DNA of 64,000 nucleotides from Paenibacillus jilunlii (GTDB taxonomy: Bacteria; Bacillota; Bacilli; Paenibacillales; Paenibacillaceae), in contig NZ_FNGM01000016.1 of NCBI RefSeq assembly GCF_900102965.1, forward strand, positions 62,001 through 126,000. Reading direction: 5' to 3'. This document shows positions 26,270-34,892 of the stretch, in pieces. How positions within the stretch are numbered: the first letter of the stretch is position 1; the number at the start of each line of letters is the position of its first letter. Both the position numbers and the translations under genes were made by a program. Below the pieces are notes generated by a model. The model was given only the letters and a program-made list of their open reading frames with translations, was not told where the DNA came from and did no database searches.

Positions 26270-26989
26270 ATGAATGTAAGAAGGATAGCATCTATGATGG
26301 CTGCTGCCCTGCTTGGCGGCGGGTTGATCTGGGCAGCCGACCGGGAAGAGAATAACGGAATTGCTGGCTGGGAGTCGTTGAACGTCAGTATGGCACAGGC
26401 GCTGGGGGTGGCGGACAAGCCGAATACAGCAGTAACCGCCGGGGTTAAAGGAGAGGAGGCATTGAAGCCGAAAGAAGCTGCCGTGGACAAGGGAGCTGCA
26501 GTTGGCGCGGGGGAGGCAGGAGCTGATTTGAAAGGATCCTCCGGACCAGCAGAGGCAGGGTCTGCGGGCGGGACTGTGAACGGAAACGCTGCTGGGGCCG
26601 CCTGGGGTGGCGAAGCGGTGGCAACCGCAGCAGGCAATACCGCACAGTCCACTGCGGAGGCCAGAGACGCTACTGCTACCGTCTCGAGTAGCACAGCTTC
26701 CAGTAACGCAGCTTCCAGTAGCACAGCTTCTGGCAGCACAGCTTCTGGCAGCACAGCTTCTGGTAGTACAGCTTCCACTAGCCAGGCTTCTGCAGAAGGC
26801 AGAATCAACGTCAACACAGCGGATGCTGCGGCGCTGATGAATCTCCCGGGCATTGGCGGGAAGAAGGCGCAGGCCATTATAGATTACCGCAGCAGCAAGG
26901 GGGCTTTTCGCAGCTTGTCGGATTTGGGTGAGGTGAAGGGGATCGGGCCGAAGATGCTGGAGAAGCTGGAGCCGCTGGTGAGTTTTTAA
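26270..26989 (+). CDS. comEA: ComEA-like DNA receptor with low-complexity linker
   Basis: A 239-residue protein that binds incoming double-stranded DNA at the outer face of the membrane during transformation. It has a short N-terminal hydrophobic anchor (about 5-24), then about 150 residues rich in Ala, Gly, Ser, Glu and Thr. The C-terminal pair of helix-hairpin-helix motifs follows (INVNTADAAALMNLPGIGGKKAQAI and LGEVKGIGPKMLEKL). The SLBB domain of Bacillus ComEA (VDVKGAVxxPGVY-type) is missing, replaced by linker. The linker contains seven 15-bp tandem repeats. AGGAGG lies before the ATG. Confidence 0.88.
   Translation: MNVRRIASMMAAALLGGGLIWAADREENNGIAGWESLNVSMAQALGVADKPNTAVTAGVKGEEALKPKEAAVDKGAAVGAGEAGADLKGSSGPAEAGSAGGTVNGNAAGAAWGGEAVATAAGNTAQSTAEARDATATVSSSTASSNAASSSTASGSTASGSTASGSTASTSQASAEGRINVNTADAAALMNLPGIGGKKAQAIIDYRSSKGAFRSLSDLGEVKGIGPKMLEKLEPLVSF
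26687..26791 (+). repeat. 15-bp tandem repeat inside comEA
   Basis: Seven in-frame units of consensus (A/G)G(T/C)AGCACAGCTTC(C/T) encode S-S/G-S-T-A-type pentapeptides of the linker. Units 4 and 5 are identical, consistent with recent slippage. Copy number may vary between strains. Confidence 0.85.
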
Positions 26990-27159
26990 GCTGGACGGAC
27001 CAGCACCCGGAGGGTAGCTATCCATTTGTGAGAATGCTAATGGATCAGCATCATAAGCAGGTTTAGCGCCGGTTTTTTTCGTATCGGATGTCCTAGTGAA
27101 AGCTTGCTGCAATATGCTACAATAATGAACAACTATTGAAGAGAAAGTGGAGATTGCTG

Positions 27160-27678
27160 ATGACTGTAGCCTACCGTAAGAATTGGGATACTTATTTCAT
27201 GGATATTGCCTGCATGGTCTCCACACGCTCGCGCTGCCCCCGCCGCCATGTTGGCGCGGTCCTCGTACAGGGCAAAAAGCTTCTGGGCACAGCGTATAAT
27301 GGCGCACCTATGGGGGTGCCGGATTGTTCCGAGGCGGGATGCATGGTTTCGGAGCAGTATGAACGCGAAGTCGTTAACGGTGTGGAGACGATGGTGAAGA
27401 AGCAGCGCTGCATCCGCACCATTCACGCCGAGCAGAACCTGCTGCTGTTCACGGACCGGAGCGACCGGGAGGGCAGCACCGTCTATGTCACCGATGAACC
27501 CTGCTGGACCTGCGCCAATATGCTGGCCAACAGCGGGATTGTCGAGATCGTCTATCTGCGTCCTTACCGCAAGGACATGGAGAAAGTAGAGGCCATGCTG
27601 GCCTCCAAAGGCATTATTTTCCGTCAGTTGGAGAACTATGAACCACCGAAGGAAACGATGATCACCGTATCGGAATAG
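27160..27678 (+). CDS. comEB: Deoxycytidylate deaminase (ComEB)
   Basis: A 172-residue zinc enzyme that converts dCMP to dUMP for thymidylate synthesis. The zinc/catalytic motif HAE is at 89-91 and PCWTC at 114-118 (Cys115, Cys118). The start at 27160 has GTGGAG upstream and gives the family N-terminus; a longer frame from 27136 is less likely. It lies in the com locus as in Bacillus, where it is dispensable for DNA uptake. A terminator follows, so comEC has its own transcript or depends on read-through. Confidence 0.92.
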   Translation: MTVAYRKNWDTYFMDIACMVSTRSRCPRRHVGAVLVQGKKLLGTAYNGAPMGVPDCSEAGCMVSEQYEREVVNGVETMVKKQRCIRTIHAEQNLLLFTDRSDREGSTVYVTDEPCWTCANMLANSGIVEIVYLRPYRKDMEKVEAMLASKGIIFRQLENYEPPKETMITVSE

Positions 27679-27724
27679 CAAGCAGGCGATGTTAGCTGAT
27701 CGAATAAGCTTCAAGCTTCAGGGG

Positions 27725-27771
27725 AAGAACCTCTGTGCACGCGATTTTTGCGTATGCAGGGGTTCTTTTTG
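27725..27771 (+). terminator. Terminator between comEB and comEC
   Basis: The stem AAGAACCTCTG-type / CAGGGGTTCTT is followed by TTTTT, about 45 bp after comEB. Confidence 0.75.
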
Positions 27772-27881
27772 CTGTATTCGCACTTCGCCCTATAAGAATC
27801 TGTGTAAGATCGGCGGAATCAGTGGTAGCGGAGTGCTGTGCAGCTTGCTGCAGCTACATAGATTGAACAGAACGATCAATC

Positions 27882-28071
27882 TTAGTGGGAAGAAGTATCA
27901 CTAATTCAGTTCATTCGGCTTATGGAATAGCTTATGTGGGAAAAAGTACCACTAATTCGGCTAAAAGCGGCTGTATGGGATGATTTGGCATGAGTGAGGT
28001 GTACAAAATCCAACTAAAACCTTCTGCAGCTAGGGTTTCAGCGAATTAGATTTACTTTTTCCACCTAGCTA
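27882..28071. repeat. Dispersed intergenic repeat (copy R3)
   Basis: A ~190-bp homologue of 16228-16415 inserted between comEB and comEC. It shares GTGGGAAAAAGTACCACTAA and ends in TTTACTTTTTCCAC. The rest of the 27772-28162 gap shows no gene; AAGGAGG for comEC is at its end. Confidence 0.8.
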
Positions 28072-28162
28072 TGGTTCCTTATGAGCTTCATTGTGTTCCC
28101 CAAGCTTTCATTCACCAGTTCAACTCATCTGGCTCAAAAATAGTAAGGAGGGTTATACATAT

Positions 28163-31027
28163 ATGAAAAAAAGGCCGCTGTTAAGCTTTACGGTGTGCTG
28201 GATCATCGGGAGTGCTGCAGGCTGTCTGTTCTCCGGATATAAGCTGCTGCTTTATACAGCGGGTTGTCTGCTGCTGCTTGCAATCTGTGCTGTCCGCGGG
28301 AGAAGCGGCTGGAAAATCTCAGTTGTGCTGGGGCTGTCACTCGTTGCTGCCACCCTGTACTGGGAATGGAACGAAGGAAGAAATGTCAGCCTGCTCCCGC
28401 TGGCATTTGGGCAATCCATGGCAGAGCTGAACGAAACTTATGTAACTGCAGAAGGGGAAATTGTCTCTCCTGTGGAACGGGATGGGGACCGGGTGGATTT
28501 TACTGTGAAGCTGTCGCGGATGGGGCTGGGCGGAACAGGTACAGGTTCAGCAATGCCTGCAACTGGCGCAGAGGAGAACAAGCGGGGAAGTGCCGGGAAA
28601 GGTGCGGATTCGGCAATGCCTGCAACTGGCACGGAGGATAACAAGCAGGGCGCTGCCGGGAAGCTGGGAGATACCCGGAAACAAGGAGAGAGGCAGCGGC
28701 AAGATGCGGGCACGCAAGCCGATGGGCCGAAAGATCAGCTAATGGAGCTGGGCCGGGAAGAAGTTGCGGGAGAACTCATCGCTGTACAAATCACGCTCCA
28801 GGTTGAGTCGGAAATCGCTGATGCCGGCGGATGGAAGAGGGGAGACCGGGTGGCCGTACAGGGTGAACTGAAGCAGCCGGGGGAAGCTCGGAACTTCGGC
28901 GGGTTTGATTACCGTGCATATCTGCTGACGCAGAGAATTCACTGGCTGCTCAAGGGGGAGGGGACGGCAAGCGTACAGGCTGTTCCGCCGGATTCCTGGG
29001 GTCCCTCCAGCATTCTGCGCTGGAATGATGCGGTGCGAACCGCGCTAGGAGCCGAGATGGACGGTCTATTTCATGAGCCGCATGCGGGGTACATGAAGGG
29101 TCTTGTCCTTGGCTTGCAGGACGATCTGGATGAAGAAACGTTCAAGCAGTTCTCACAGCTGGGGCTGACGCATATTCTGGCGATCTCCGGGATGCATGTG
29201 GCGGTGTATGTCGGCGTGATTTTATTTCTGCTCAAACGCTTCCGCCTCACCAGAGAAACAGCACTAACCGTGACGATAGTATTGATACCTGTCTATGTGC
29301 TGCTGTCCGGTGCCGGACCGTCCATTGTGCGGGCAGGAATTATGAGTATGATTGCCCTGCTCGCTGCGCGGCTTGGCATGCTGAAGGATGGAATGAACAT
29401 TCTCGCGGCCGCAGCGCTGATGATGCTGCTCTGGAATCCGTATCTGCTGCTCAGCGTAAGCTTCCAGCTGTCTTTTCTGGTGACGGCAGGACTTATGGTG
29501 TATGTTCCCCTGGTGAATCCGCTGCTGTGCAGGCTGCCCCGCTGGCTGAGCAGTACGGCTTCAGTCACACTGGTGGCGCAGCTTGTGTCTTTTCCACTGA
29601 CCCTCTATTATTTCAACCAGTTTTCTCTGCTCTCCTTTGCCGCCAATTTGCTGTTTGTTCCTTTTATTACCTTTCTGGTACTGCCGCTCGGGACGGCTGC
29701 ACTGCTGCTTGGCCGCTTCTGGCAGACTGCTGCAGGTGTGCTTGCACATGCTGCGGAACTTCTGAATGATGCTACATTTAGCGCGGTGGGGTGGATGAAC
29801 GGGTTTTCGGGCGGTGTGCTGATCTGGAGTTCACCCTCCTTGCTGTGGATCTGCAGCTATTATGGCCTGCTCTATGGACTACTCTATGCCATGAAGCGGC
29901 GTATCGAGGCCCGGCTGGCCCCGCAGGTCATGGAGGATGAGACCAAACCGTTGACGGAGCTGGATCCTCAAGACAGCAGAGGGAGAAGCGTCCGGGCAGC
30001 TGGGGTATGGAGTGGAGCCGGAGGAAACCTGAAGCCTAATCCCTTGCAAATGCCGGAGTCCATGCGCTGGAGCGGGCCGTCAGTTCTCTTATGTGCAGTT
30101 GGATTAGCACTGCTGCTGTACAGGGGGTATCACTCGGAGCAGCTTGGAGGTGCCGGAGCCATCAGCTACCTGGATGTGGGGCAGGGTGACAGTATTCTGA
30201 TTACCACCCCCGGCGGAGCCCATATTCTGGTTGATGGCGGCGGCACAGTCAGCTTTGGCCACAAGGAAGCGTGGCGCGTCCGCCGCAGTCCGTTTGAGGT
30301 CGGAGCTAAGACCCTGCTGCCGGTATTGAAGCAGCGGGGCATACACCGCCTGGACGCCATCATCCTGACCCATGGGGACCAGGACCATGCCGGGGGACTT
30401 CAGGCAGTCCTGGAGGGGATGCCTGTGTCGGCGCTGCTGTTCAATGGAACACTCGCTAAGGGAGGCACATACAGCAAGCTGATGAACACAGCACTTGCGG
30501 CAGATGTCCGGCTGTATCCGGTGCAGCAGGGACAGGCGCTTGCTCCGGATGATATGACGGAGCTGATGTTCCTGTGGCCGGACCCGCGCAAGGCAGGGGA
30601 GGCCAAGCTCCCGGAGGTGGAGGACCAGAACCACAAGTCGGTGGCCTTCCGGCTGAAGATGAACGGCCGGAGCTTTCTTTTTACAGGGGATATGGACAAG
30701 GCGGCGGAGGATGCAATCCTGCTGGACGGCAAGAAGGCTGGAGCTATAAAAGGTGGTCCAATTGATGTACTGAAAGTGGCCCATCACGGCAGCAAAACCG
30801 CAACGGGGGCAGAATGGCTGGGATTCTGGAGCCCCGGCGCAGCCGTAATTTCCGCAGGCGTCAATAATCTGTATGGGCATCCGAATGGCGATGTGCTTAG
30901 GCGCCTGGCTGACAGCAGCACTGCTGTGTACCGGACCGATCTGCAAGGGGAAATTCAGATGGAAGTCCGGCGGGAAGGGATCGCGGTACGTCATAAGCTG
31001 GAGCCGGGAACGAGAGCTGCAGAATGA
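28163..31027 (+). CDS. comEC: ComEC DNA-uptake channel protein
   Basis: A 954-residue polytopic membrane protein that passes single-stranded DNA into the cell during transformation. It has an N-terminal pair of TM segments, then a DUF4131/OB-fold region. The competence domain with GLVLGLQDDLD, GLTHILAISGMHVAVY and many TM helices is in the middle. The C-terminal metallo-beta-lactamase-like domain has THGDQDHAGG at 736-745 and VAHHGSKTA further on. The start at 28163 has AAGGAGG upstream. A Gly/Ala/Lys-rich insertion with a 21-residue tandem repeat lies at residues 129-170 in the OB-fold region. Confidence 0.94.
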   Translation: MKKRPLLSFTVCWIIGSAAGCLFSGYKLLLYTAGCLLLLAICAVRGRSGWKISVVLGLSLVAATLYWEWNEGRNVSLLPLAFGQSMAELNETYVTAEGEIVSPVERDGDRVDFTVKLSRMGLGGTGTGSAMPATGAEENKRGSAGKGADSAMPATGTEDNKQGAAGKLGDTRKQGERQRQDAGTQADGPKDQLMELGREEVAGELIAVQITLQVESEIADAGGWKRGDRVAVQGELKQPGEARNFGGFDYRAYLLTQRIHWLLKGEGTASVQAVPPDSWGPSSILRWNDAVRTALGAEMDGLFHEPHAGYMKGLVLGLQDDLDEETFKQFSQLGLTHILAISGMHVAVYVGVILFLLKRFRLTRETALTVTIVLIPVYVLLSGAGPSIVRAGIMSMIALLAARLGMLKDGMNILAAAALMMLLWNPYLLLSVSFQLSFLVTAGLMVYVPLVNPLLCRLPRWLSSTASVTLVAQLVSFPLTLYYFNQFSLLSFAANLLFVPFITFLVLPLGTAALLLGRFWQTAAGVLAHAAELLNDATFSAVGWMNGFSGGVLIWSSPSLLWICSYYGLLYGLLYAMKRRIEARLAPQVMEDETKPLTELDPQDSRGRSVRAAGVWSGAGGNLKPNPLQMPESMRWSGPSVLLCAVGLALLLYRGYHSEQLGGAGAISYLDVGQGDSILITTPGGAHILVDGGGTVSFGHKEAWRVRRSPFEVGAKTLLPVLKQRGIHRLDAIILTHGDQDHAGGLQAVLEGMPVSALLFNGTLAKGGTYSKLMNTALAADVRLYPVQQGQALAPDDMTELMFLWPDPRKAGEAKLPEVEDQNHKSVAFRLKMNGRSFLFTGDMDKAAEDAILLDGKKAGAIKGGPIDVLKVAHHGSKTATGAEWLGFWSPGAAVISAGVNNLYGHPNGDVLRRLADSSTAVYRTDLQGEIQMEVRREGIAVRHKLEPGTRAAE
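28547..28672 (+). repeat. 63-bp tandem duplication inside comEC
   Basis: Two adjacent 63-bp units begin TCAGCAATGCCTGCAACTGG and TCGGCAATGCCTGCAACTGG. They encode SAMPATG(A/T)E(E/D)NK-type 21-residue repeats. The duplication keeps the frame. Confidence 0.8.
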
Positions 31028-31192
31028 CATAGCCAGGCAATATATATAGCAGCAGTGGATTTTGGTTGATGGCACGGGCAAAGGAGAGTTAGTGTGCCTG
31101 AATTGCAAAGAATCCCCTTCTGCTCGCTAGAGGGGGACCCGGATTTGTGAATTACTGGTTTATATTCGTTATTATTTGTGCCCGGGTACAGC

Positions 31193-31510
31193 TCAGAGTT
31201 TGCGCACCTTGAGAATATCCGGTTTGCTTTCTATGATTTCCAGCTGTTGCGGCGCTAGGCCGGGAGATTCATAGGAGACATGGATCAGCTTATCCTTTTT
31301 TTGCTCCCATTCGCCCTTTATAACATCTGGAACTTCACTCCGGCCGGGAATTATTCTGGAGAAGGTTCCGTCCTGATGGATCTCTAATCTTTCACGCTCT
31401 TGGGACGAGCCAGAATTATTGGCGGTTGGGCGATAGACCGCAATGCCATGGGCATCTTCTTCATAAGCATGCTGCCAATTACCAAAAACCTCTTGTGGGG
31501 GCTGCTCCAT
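31193..31510 (-). CDS. Hypothetical protein, small lipocalin-like
   Basis: A 105-residue soluble protein with a clear GAGGAGG before the ATG. The pattern of alternating strands (GNWQHAYEED..., EIHQDGTFSRIIPG, GEWEQKKDKLIHVSY, QQLEIIESKPDILKVRKL) resembles lipocalin-like 'how much is left' domains common in Firmicutes. No catalytic motif. Function unknown. Confidence 0.65.
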   Translation of the reverse strand: MEQPPQEVFGNWQHAYEEDAHGIAVYRPTANNSGSSQERERLEIHQDGTFSRIIPGRSEVPDVIKGEWEQKKDKLIHVSYESPGLAPQQLEIIESKPDILKVRKL

Positions 31511-31674
31511 ATGTTTATCCTCCTCATATGTTCAATGAAATTGCCTAGGCCCAGCTTCTGAGTCCATACTGCTGTATTCATCGCCTTTATTCATCCCTTC
31601 AGGCCTGAAAAATATGCGTATTCCGAAACAGAAGTTGACCTTCTATGTGGAGAACATTCCTTTATTCACGAAGC

Positions 31675-31805
31675 TTCGTCGAGAACGAAGATGGCCGGAT
31701 CATGGGCAACGGCACGGGCGAAGGACATTAACTGCCCCTGGCAAGCGGATAAGGTGCTTCCCCGTTCGTTGACCGGTTGGCCGATTCCTCCGGGAGCGCC
31801 CTGAA
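31675..31805 (-). pseudogene. Fossil of an ABC-transporter ATPase domain
   Basis: The minus strand encodes QPVNERGSTLSACQGQLMSF and then ARAVAHDPAIFVLDEAS, followed by a stop. This is the signature-to-Walker-B stretch of an exporter-type ABC ATPase, whose consensus is LSxGQRQLxxFARA...PxIxxLDEAT. The signature is mutated (LSACQG in place of LSxGQR) and the protein stops at the D-loop. No permease part or Walker A was found nearby, so this is a remnant of a decayed transporter gene. Confidence 0.75.
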
Positions 31806-31852
31806 CAAACGCCACAGCGCAGGAATTTCGTGGATTTTCTCTGAAATTCGAG

Positions 31853-31880
31853 GGAACCATTTGCAGCCTGAAGAGTCTTA
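31853..31880 (+). promoter_or_regulatory. Candidate ECF-type promoter of the sigma gene at 31901
   Basis: GGAACC (31853-31858), 16 bp, GTCTTA (31875-31880). The -35 resembles the GGAAC/TGAAC class used by ECF sigma factors, which often autoregulate. The -10 fit is weaker. Confidence 0.4.
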
Positions 31881-31900
31881 TTGGTTGAGAGGTGAGAGAG

Positions 31901-32437
31901 ATGCAGAGCAAAGAACTGCCCTATGCCGTGGCCTATGCGCCGGTCATGACGCTGCGGGAGATGATGGAGACTTACGGGTCCGATGTGTGGCATTATGCTT
32001 TTTTTCTGACCCGCAGCCGGGAGCAGGCGAATGATATCAGCCAGGAGGTGTTCCTGAAGGCTTACAAGGGAATCAGCAAATACCGCGGTCAATCTACGTT
32101 AAAAACCTGGCTGCTGACAATTACACGCAATACGGCATTCAGCTTCAGGCGGAACAGCTTTTGGCGCAGATTCACTCCGCTTGGCGACCGGCAAGGGCCC
32201 GGATTAGCACCTTCCGCAGAAAAGGAAGCGATCGGCAACCAGTATGTCAGCCGCATCTGGGAGATTATCATGGCGCTGCCGGATAAGCACCGGGAGGTGC
32301 TGGTGCTGGATATCCGGCAGGAGCTGTCTGTAGCAGAGATGTCTGCCCTGCTCGGCGTTGCACAGGGGACAGTCAAATCCCGGCTGGCCCGGGCCAGGGC
32401 CAAGGTAAGAACAGCGATGAAGGAGGAAGACCTATGA
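31901..32437 (+). CDS. ECF RNA polymerase sigma factor
   Basis: A 178-residue sigma-70 family factor with region 2 (YAFFLTRSREQANDISQEVFLKAYKGI, ...STLKTWLLTITRNTAFSFRR) and region 4 (LPDKHREVLVLDIRQELSVAEMSALLGVAQGTVKSRLARARAKVR). The ATG at 31901 follows AGAGGTGAG; a GTG nine bases earlier is also possible. Its stop overlaps the start of the next gene by four bases (ATGA), typical of a sigma/anti-sigma pair. Confidence 0.9.
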   Translation: MQSKELPYAVAYAPVMTLREMMETYGSDVWHYAFFLTRSREQANDISQEVFLKAYKGISKYRGQSTLKTWLLTITRNTAFSFRRNSFWRRFTPLGDRQGPGLAPSAEKEAIGNQYVSRIWEIIMALPDKHREVLVLDIRQELSVAEMSALLGVAQGTVKSRLARARAKVRTAMKEEDL

Positions 32438-33588
32438 CAACAGGACATAAAGAGGAAGAGAACCTGATAATGACCGGAGAAAAGGAATGGTATGCCAAAG
32501 CTGGCCGAAGTCCTTTTGCGGAGGATGGATTTACTTCAGAGCTGATGGCCCGGATCGAAGCAGCTGCGGACAGCAATGGGGCGTCTAAGTCTAAATTCCG
32601 TTCCGGCAAAAGCCTCGGCCTCACCTGCCTGGCCGCTCTCCTGCTGTTCGGTGTTCTGATATGGCCTCTGGGTGAGTGGGGCAAAGGGGACTACGCCGGG
32701 AAGCTTCCTTCGCTCTGGAGCACTACTACTGGAGCGGCGGTTCAGCCTACGGCGTCTTCACAGACGTATAACCCGCCCGTTGGCTCTGCTGAGTTTGAGA
32801 TTGACGGGTTGAAGTACTACATGCCTCTGCCGCTGGACAGAAGCAAGGAGCGTGCTTTTGCTGTAGAAACATCCGTAGGCATCGTATGGTCACCGCCTCC
32901 GCCAAGGGTGGATTACCTCAAACCGAAATATACGCACAATACAGAACCCTACACACTGTATTTGACCCCTAAGGGCCATTCCGAGTTGTCGGCCAATTCG
33001 GCCAAAAGAATATATACATTCCCTCTGTATGCAGGAGGGGCACAGACCTATTTTGATTTAGGATACATCTATGGGGCCGGAGATTATCTTCTGTTTTCCC
33101 ACAACGCTTATACGTTGGGAGTGGGGCGGGGGGCTAACCCAGCCAAGCTTGCCGCAATTGATCTAAGAAAGGCTGCAGTGGGAGAAGTAGTTGTTCCCAG
33201 AGAGCTCCTGACGGTTGACTCAGCTTATGGTTTGTACAAATCCTTCATGGCTATTGACCAGGACAGGGAGGAATTACTCCTTGTTGATTATACTGAGGAT
33301 GGAAAAGGCGGATATACGCAGCAAAATAAGCTGTATGATATTGCAACAGGCAATTTTCAGGTACTCACTGGGGACATTACTACGGTGAAGAACGAACGGC
33401 CTGTTAAGACTCATTACGGCGAAATCAGTACAGATACGAAAGCGGATTATTTCGTGGCACATTATGAAGTAAAGGGGGAGCAGCGTTCGGTGGAGATTAA
33501 TATGTTAACCGGCCGGCAATGGTTCTACGACTGGTGGTACGATGAATACGGTGAGAAGATAGATCCGTCTGCAATGTCTAATCAATAG
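32434..33588 (+). CDS. Single-pass membrane protein, probable anti-sigma factor
   Basis: A 384-residue protein overlapping the ECF sigma gene by four bases. It has a ~60-residue cytoplasmic N-terminus, one TM helix at about 61-80 (LGLTCLAALLLFGVLIWPLG) and an extracellular C-terminal domain of about 300 residues with beta character and many Tyr/Trp residues. No HxxxCxxC zinc anti-sigma motif is present. The role is inferred from gene overlap and topology. The extracytoplasmic part is the likely sensor. Confidence 0.7.
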   Translation: MTTGHKEEENLIMTGEKEWYAKAGRSPFAEDGFTSELMARIEAAADSNGASKSKFRSGKSLGLTCLAALLLFGVLIWPLGEWGKGDYAGKLPSLWSTTTGAAVQPTASSQTYNPPVGSAEFEIDGLKYYMPLPLDRSKERAFAVETSVGIVWSPPPPRVDYLKPKYTHNTEPYTLYLTPKGHSELSANSAKRIYTFPLYAGGAQTYFDLGYIYGAGDYLLFSHNAYTLGVGRGANPAKLAAIDLRKAAVGEVVVPRELLTVDSAYGLYKSFMAIDQDREELLLVDYTEDGKGGYTQQNKLYDIATGNFQVLTGDITTVKNERPVKTHYGEISTDTKADYFVAHYEVKGEQRSVEINMLTGRQWFYDWWYDEYGEKIDPSAMSNQ

Positions 33589-33636
33589 CCCCATCTGCAA
33601 CTTTTAATAATGATTACTAGATAATTTACTAAAAAA

Positions 33637-33682
33637 AAGCTATACTTTTTGATGAGTTCAGAAAGTATGGCTTTTCTGCGTA
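33637..33682 (+). terminator. Terminator after the sigma/anti-sigma pair
   Basis: The stem AGCTATACTTT / AAAGTATGGCT is followed by TTTCTG and preceded by a run of A. It may work in both directions. Confidence 0.65.
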
Positions 33683-33743
33683 TTCGCTTTTGCCGAGCGG
33701 TTTGGGAAAGCCGGTGTTTTCTATATAGAGTGGAGCGGGAAAT

Positions 33744-34769
33744 ATGAAGAAGCTGACGATTGAAGATGTCGCCCAAAAGGCGGGAGTGTCAAAAAGCACA
33801 GTCTCGCAATTTCTGAATAAACGGTTCAAATATATGAGTGAAGCGACCAAAAACCGTATCGCTGAGGTCATTGAAGAGTTGAATTATCAGCCGAACGGTC
33901 TCGCACGCAGCCTCAAGCAGAACCGCACGCATATGGTTGGTATTATCGTGGCGAATATCGATTATTCGCTGTCGATCCAGTGCATCCGGGCGATTGAGAA
34001 TGAGCTGCAGCGCCATGGCATACAGGTGATTATCTGCAATAGCGACGAGAATGCGGACAAGGAGAACACCCATGTGGAGGCGCTTGTAGCCCGCCAGGTG
34101 GACGGGCTGATTATTTTTCCGACAGGGGATAATCCGTCTCCTTATACCCGTCTGGTCGAAGCGGAGTATCCCCTTGTCTTTATGGACCGGCTGGTGGAGG
34201 GAATCACTACCCAGAGTCTGCTGCTCGATAACGAAATGGCCGTCAAAACGGCCATCAAAGAGCTGACGGGGAAGGGTCATGAAGCGATTGCTATTTTGTC
34301 GCTGCCCCTCGGCGAACATGCGATTACCCCCCGCAAGGAGCGGATGAGCGGCTACAAAAAGGCTATGGAGGAAGCAGGCCTCGCAATGAATGACCGGTAC
34401 GTGCAAAGTGTGCCCAGAGAGGCGATTGCTTCCGCGCTGGACGAGCTGCTGAGCCTGCCGCAGCCGCCGACGGCGCTGCTTGCAGCTAATGATCTGGTGC
34501 TGGGGGAAATCCTTAAATATGCGAACCGCCATTCCATAACGATTCCCGGCCAGTTGTCCGTGATCGGGATTGATGATGCAGAGTTTGCCCGGATCTACAA
34601 TCCGGCGATCACAACGATCCGTCAGCCTGCCTATGAGATGGGGATGCAAGCTGCCAAAATCATGCTCTCCTTGATTGAGGCTCAGGAATCTGCTGTGCCG
34701 ATTACCTACCGGTTTCCGCCTGCGCTGCAGCAGGGACAATCCGTCCAGGCTCCGCCGGGGACCAAGTAG
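33744..34769 (+). CDS. LacI-family regulator, probably of KDG catabolism (KdgR-like)
   Basis: A 341-residue LacI/GalR repressor. The N-terminal HTH and hinge (TIEDVAQKAGVSKSTVSQFLN ... NYQPNGLARSLKQ) are followed by a periplasmic-binding-like effector domain (MVGIIVANIDYSLSIQCIRAIE, VIGIDDAEFARIYNPAITTIRQP). It lies next to the KDG kinase and aldolase genes, so it probably responds to ketodeoxygluconate or a related uronate product (inference). Confidence 0.85.
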   Translation: MKKLTIEDVAQKAGVSKSTVSQFLNKRFKYMSEATKNRIAEVIEELNYQPNGLARSLKQNRTHMVGIIVANIDYSLSIQCIRAIENELQRHGIQVIICNSDENADKENTHVEALVARQVDGLIIFPTGDNPSPYTRLVEAEYPLVFMDRLVEGITTQSLLLDNEMAVKTAIKELTGKGHEAIAILSLPLGEHAITPRKERMSGYKKAMEEAGLAMNDRYVQSVPREAIASALDELLSLPQPPTALLAANDLVLGEILKYANRHSITIPGQLSVIGIDDAEFARIYNPAITTIRQPAYEMGMQAAKIMLSLIEAQESAVPITYRFPPALQQGQSVQAPPGTK

Positions 34770-34807
34770 ATCGGTTTTTTCAAAGGTTCACAGTGTTCAC
34801 TATAGCA

Positions 34808-34852
34808 AAAAAGCCCTTTACAGCCTGACTAAGACTGTGAAGGGCTTTTATC
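34808..34852. terminator. Bidirectional terminator between the LacI gene and kdgK
   Basis: The nearly perfect stem AAAAGCCCTTTACAG / CTGTGAAGGGCTTTT lies between convergent genes and is flanked by A and T runs. Confidence 0.85.
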
Positions 34853-34892
34853 TGCGCACACAAACTATGAGGGAGGAAAGGTTTGCGTTTGC

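Noticed and set aside
26224..26877. An Ala/Val-rich open frame opposite comEA
   Set aside because: It results from the simple repeats of the comEA linker read backwards (AVLPEA repeats).
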